5,618 nucleotides of DNA, taken from assembly GCA_034189065.1 (NCBI GenBank), contig JAXHVQ010000218.1, positions 1 to 5,618 on the forward strand, in the 5' to 3' direction. The stretch comes from FACHB-1406 sp034189065 (GTDB lineage Bacteria > Cyanobacteriota > Cyanobacteriia > Cyanobacteriales > Spirulinaceae). Below, piece after piece: positions 5,567 to 5,618 of this stretch; position 1 is the stretch's first letter, and every line of letters starts with the position of its first letter. The translations under genes and the position numbers were made by a program. Under the pieces are notes generated by a model. That model saw only the letters and a program-made list of their open reading frames with translations. It searched no databases and was not told the origin of the DNA.

Positions 5567-5618
5567 AAAAATTAACATTAAATAAAGATGAATTTTGGCG
5601 CGATCGCGTTTGCTTCGT
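5560..5618 (+). CDS. rfbG: probable CDP-glucose 4,6-dehydratase, N-terminal start, 3' truncated
   Basis: ATG 5560 opens a frame that runs to the window end, giving 19 codons: MVEKLTLNKDEFWRDRVCF. The Phe-Trp followed by a basic residue and a hydrophobic beta strand is how RfbG proteins begin, just before the NAD-binding TGxxGxxG loop, which would lie past the window edge. The start overlaps the rfbF stop (ATGGTAG, 5560-5566), a common arrangement for rfbF-rfbG. RfbG converts CDP-glucose to CDP-4-keto-6-deoxyglucose in the cytoplasm using bound NAD. The call rests mainly on position after rfbF plus the short N-terminal match; another SDR-family epimerase or dehydratase is possible. Confidence 0.7.
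   Translation, partial: MVEKLTLNKDEFWRDRVCF
5600..5607. repeat. HIP1 octamer
   Basis: GCGATCGC in the first codons of the probable rfbG, encoding Arg-Asp-Arg. Confidence 0.85.

Overview
The window looks like part of a cyanobacterial cell-surface polysaccharide (O-antigen or exopolysaccharide) locus. Five copies of the octamer GCGATCGC (HIP1) in 5.6 kb point to a cyanobacterium. That assignment rests on composition and gene content, not on a marker gene. All genes read on the + strand and are closely spaced, so they probably form one transcription unit or a few overlapping ones.

Layout. 1-278 is the C-terminal end of a GHMP-family sugar kinase, most like D-glycero-D-manno-heptose 7-phosphate kinase (HddA type). 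After an 89-bp AT-rich gap, 368-3394 encodes a 1008-residue protein joining an N-terminal GT-B (GT4-like) glycosyltransferase, a helical middle region and a C-terminal GT-A (GT2-like) glycosyltransferase. 3473-4423 encodes a 316-residue class I SAM-dependent methyltransferase (Methyltransf_24-like). Twelve bases later, 4436-4606 holds a 56-codon ORF predicted to be almost entirely coiled coil. Then comes a 159-bp non-coding leader with a TATAAT box and possible alternative hairpins. It is followed by rfbF (glucose-1-phosphate cytidylyltransferase, best start GTG 4766, end 5566). The first 19 codons of the next gene, probably rfbG (CDP-glucose 4,6-dehydratase), overlap rfbF by 7 bases and run off the window.

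How the genes fit together. RfbF and RfbG would make CDP-4-keto-6-deoxyglucose, the precursor of CDP-linked deoxysugars. The GHMP kinase would activate another unusual sugar, such as a heptose or fucose-type sugar. The two-domain glycosyltransferase would add sugars to a growing glycan, and the methyltransferase would modify a sugar or chain end. The final glycan cannot be deduced from this fragment.

The parts most worth a second look are the rfbF leader, where one strand can pair either with a nearby arm or with the rfbF ribosome-binding site, and the orphan coiled-coil ORF, whose N-terminus resembles that of the methyltransferase before it. The base-composition difference between the two halves of the large glycosyltransferase is also notable. 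No transposase, CRISPR array, tRNA or rRNA was seen.
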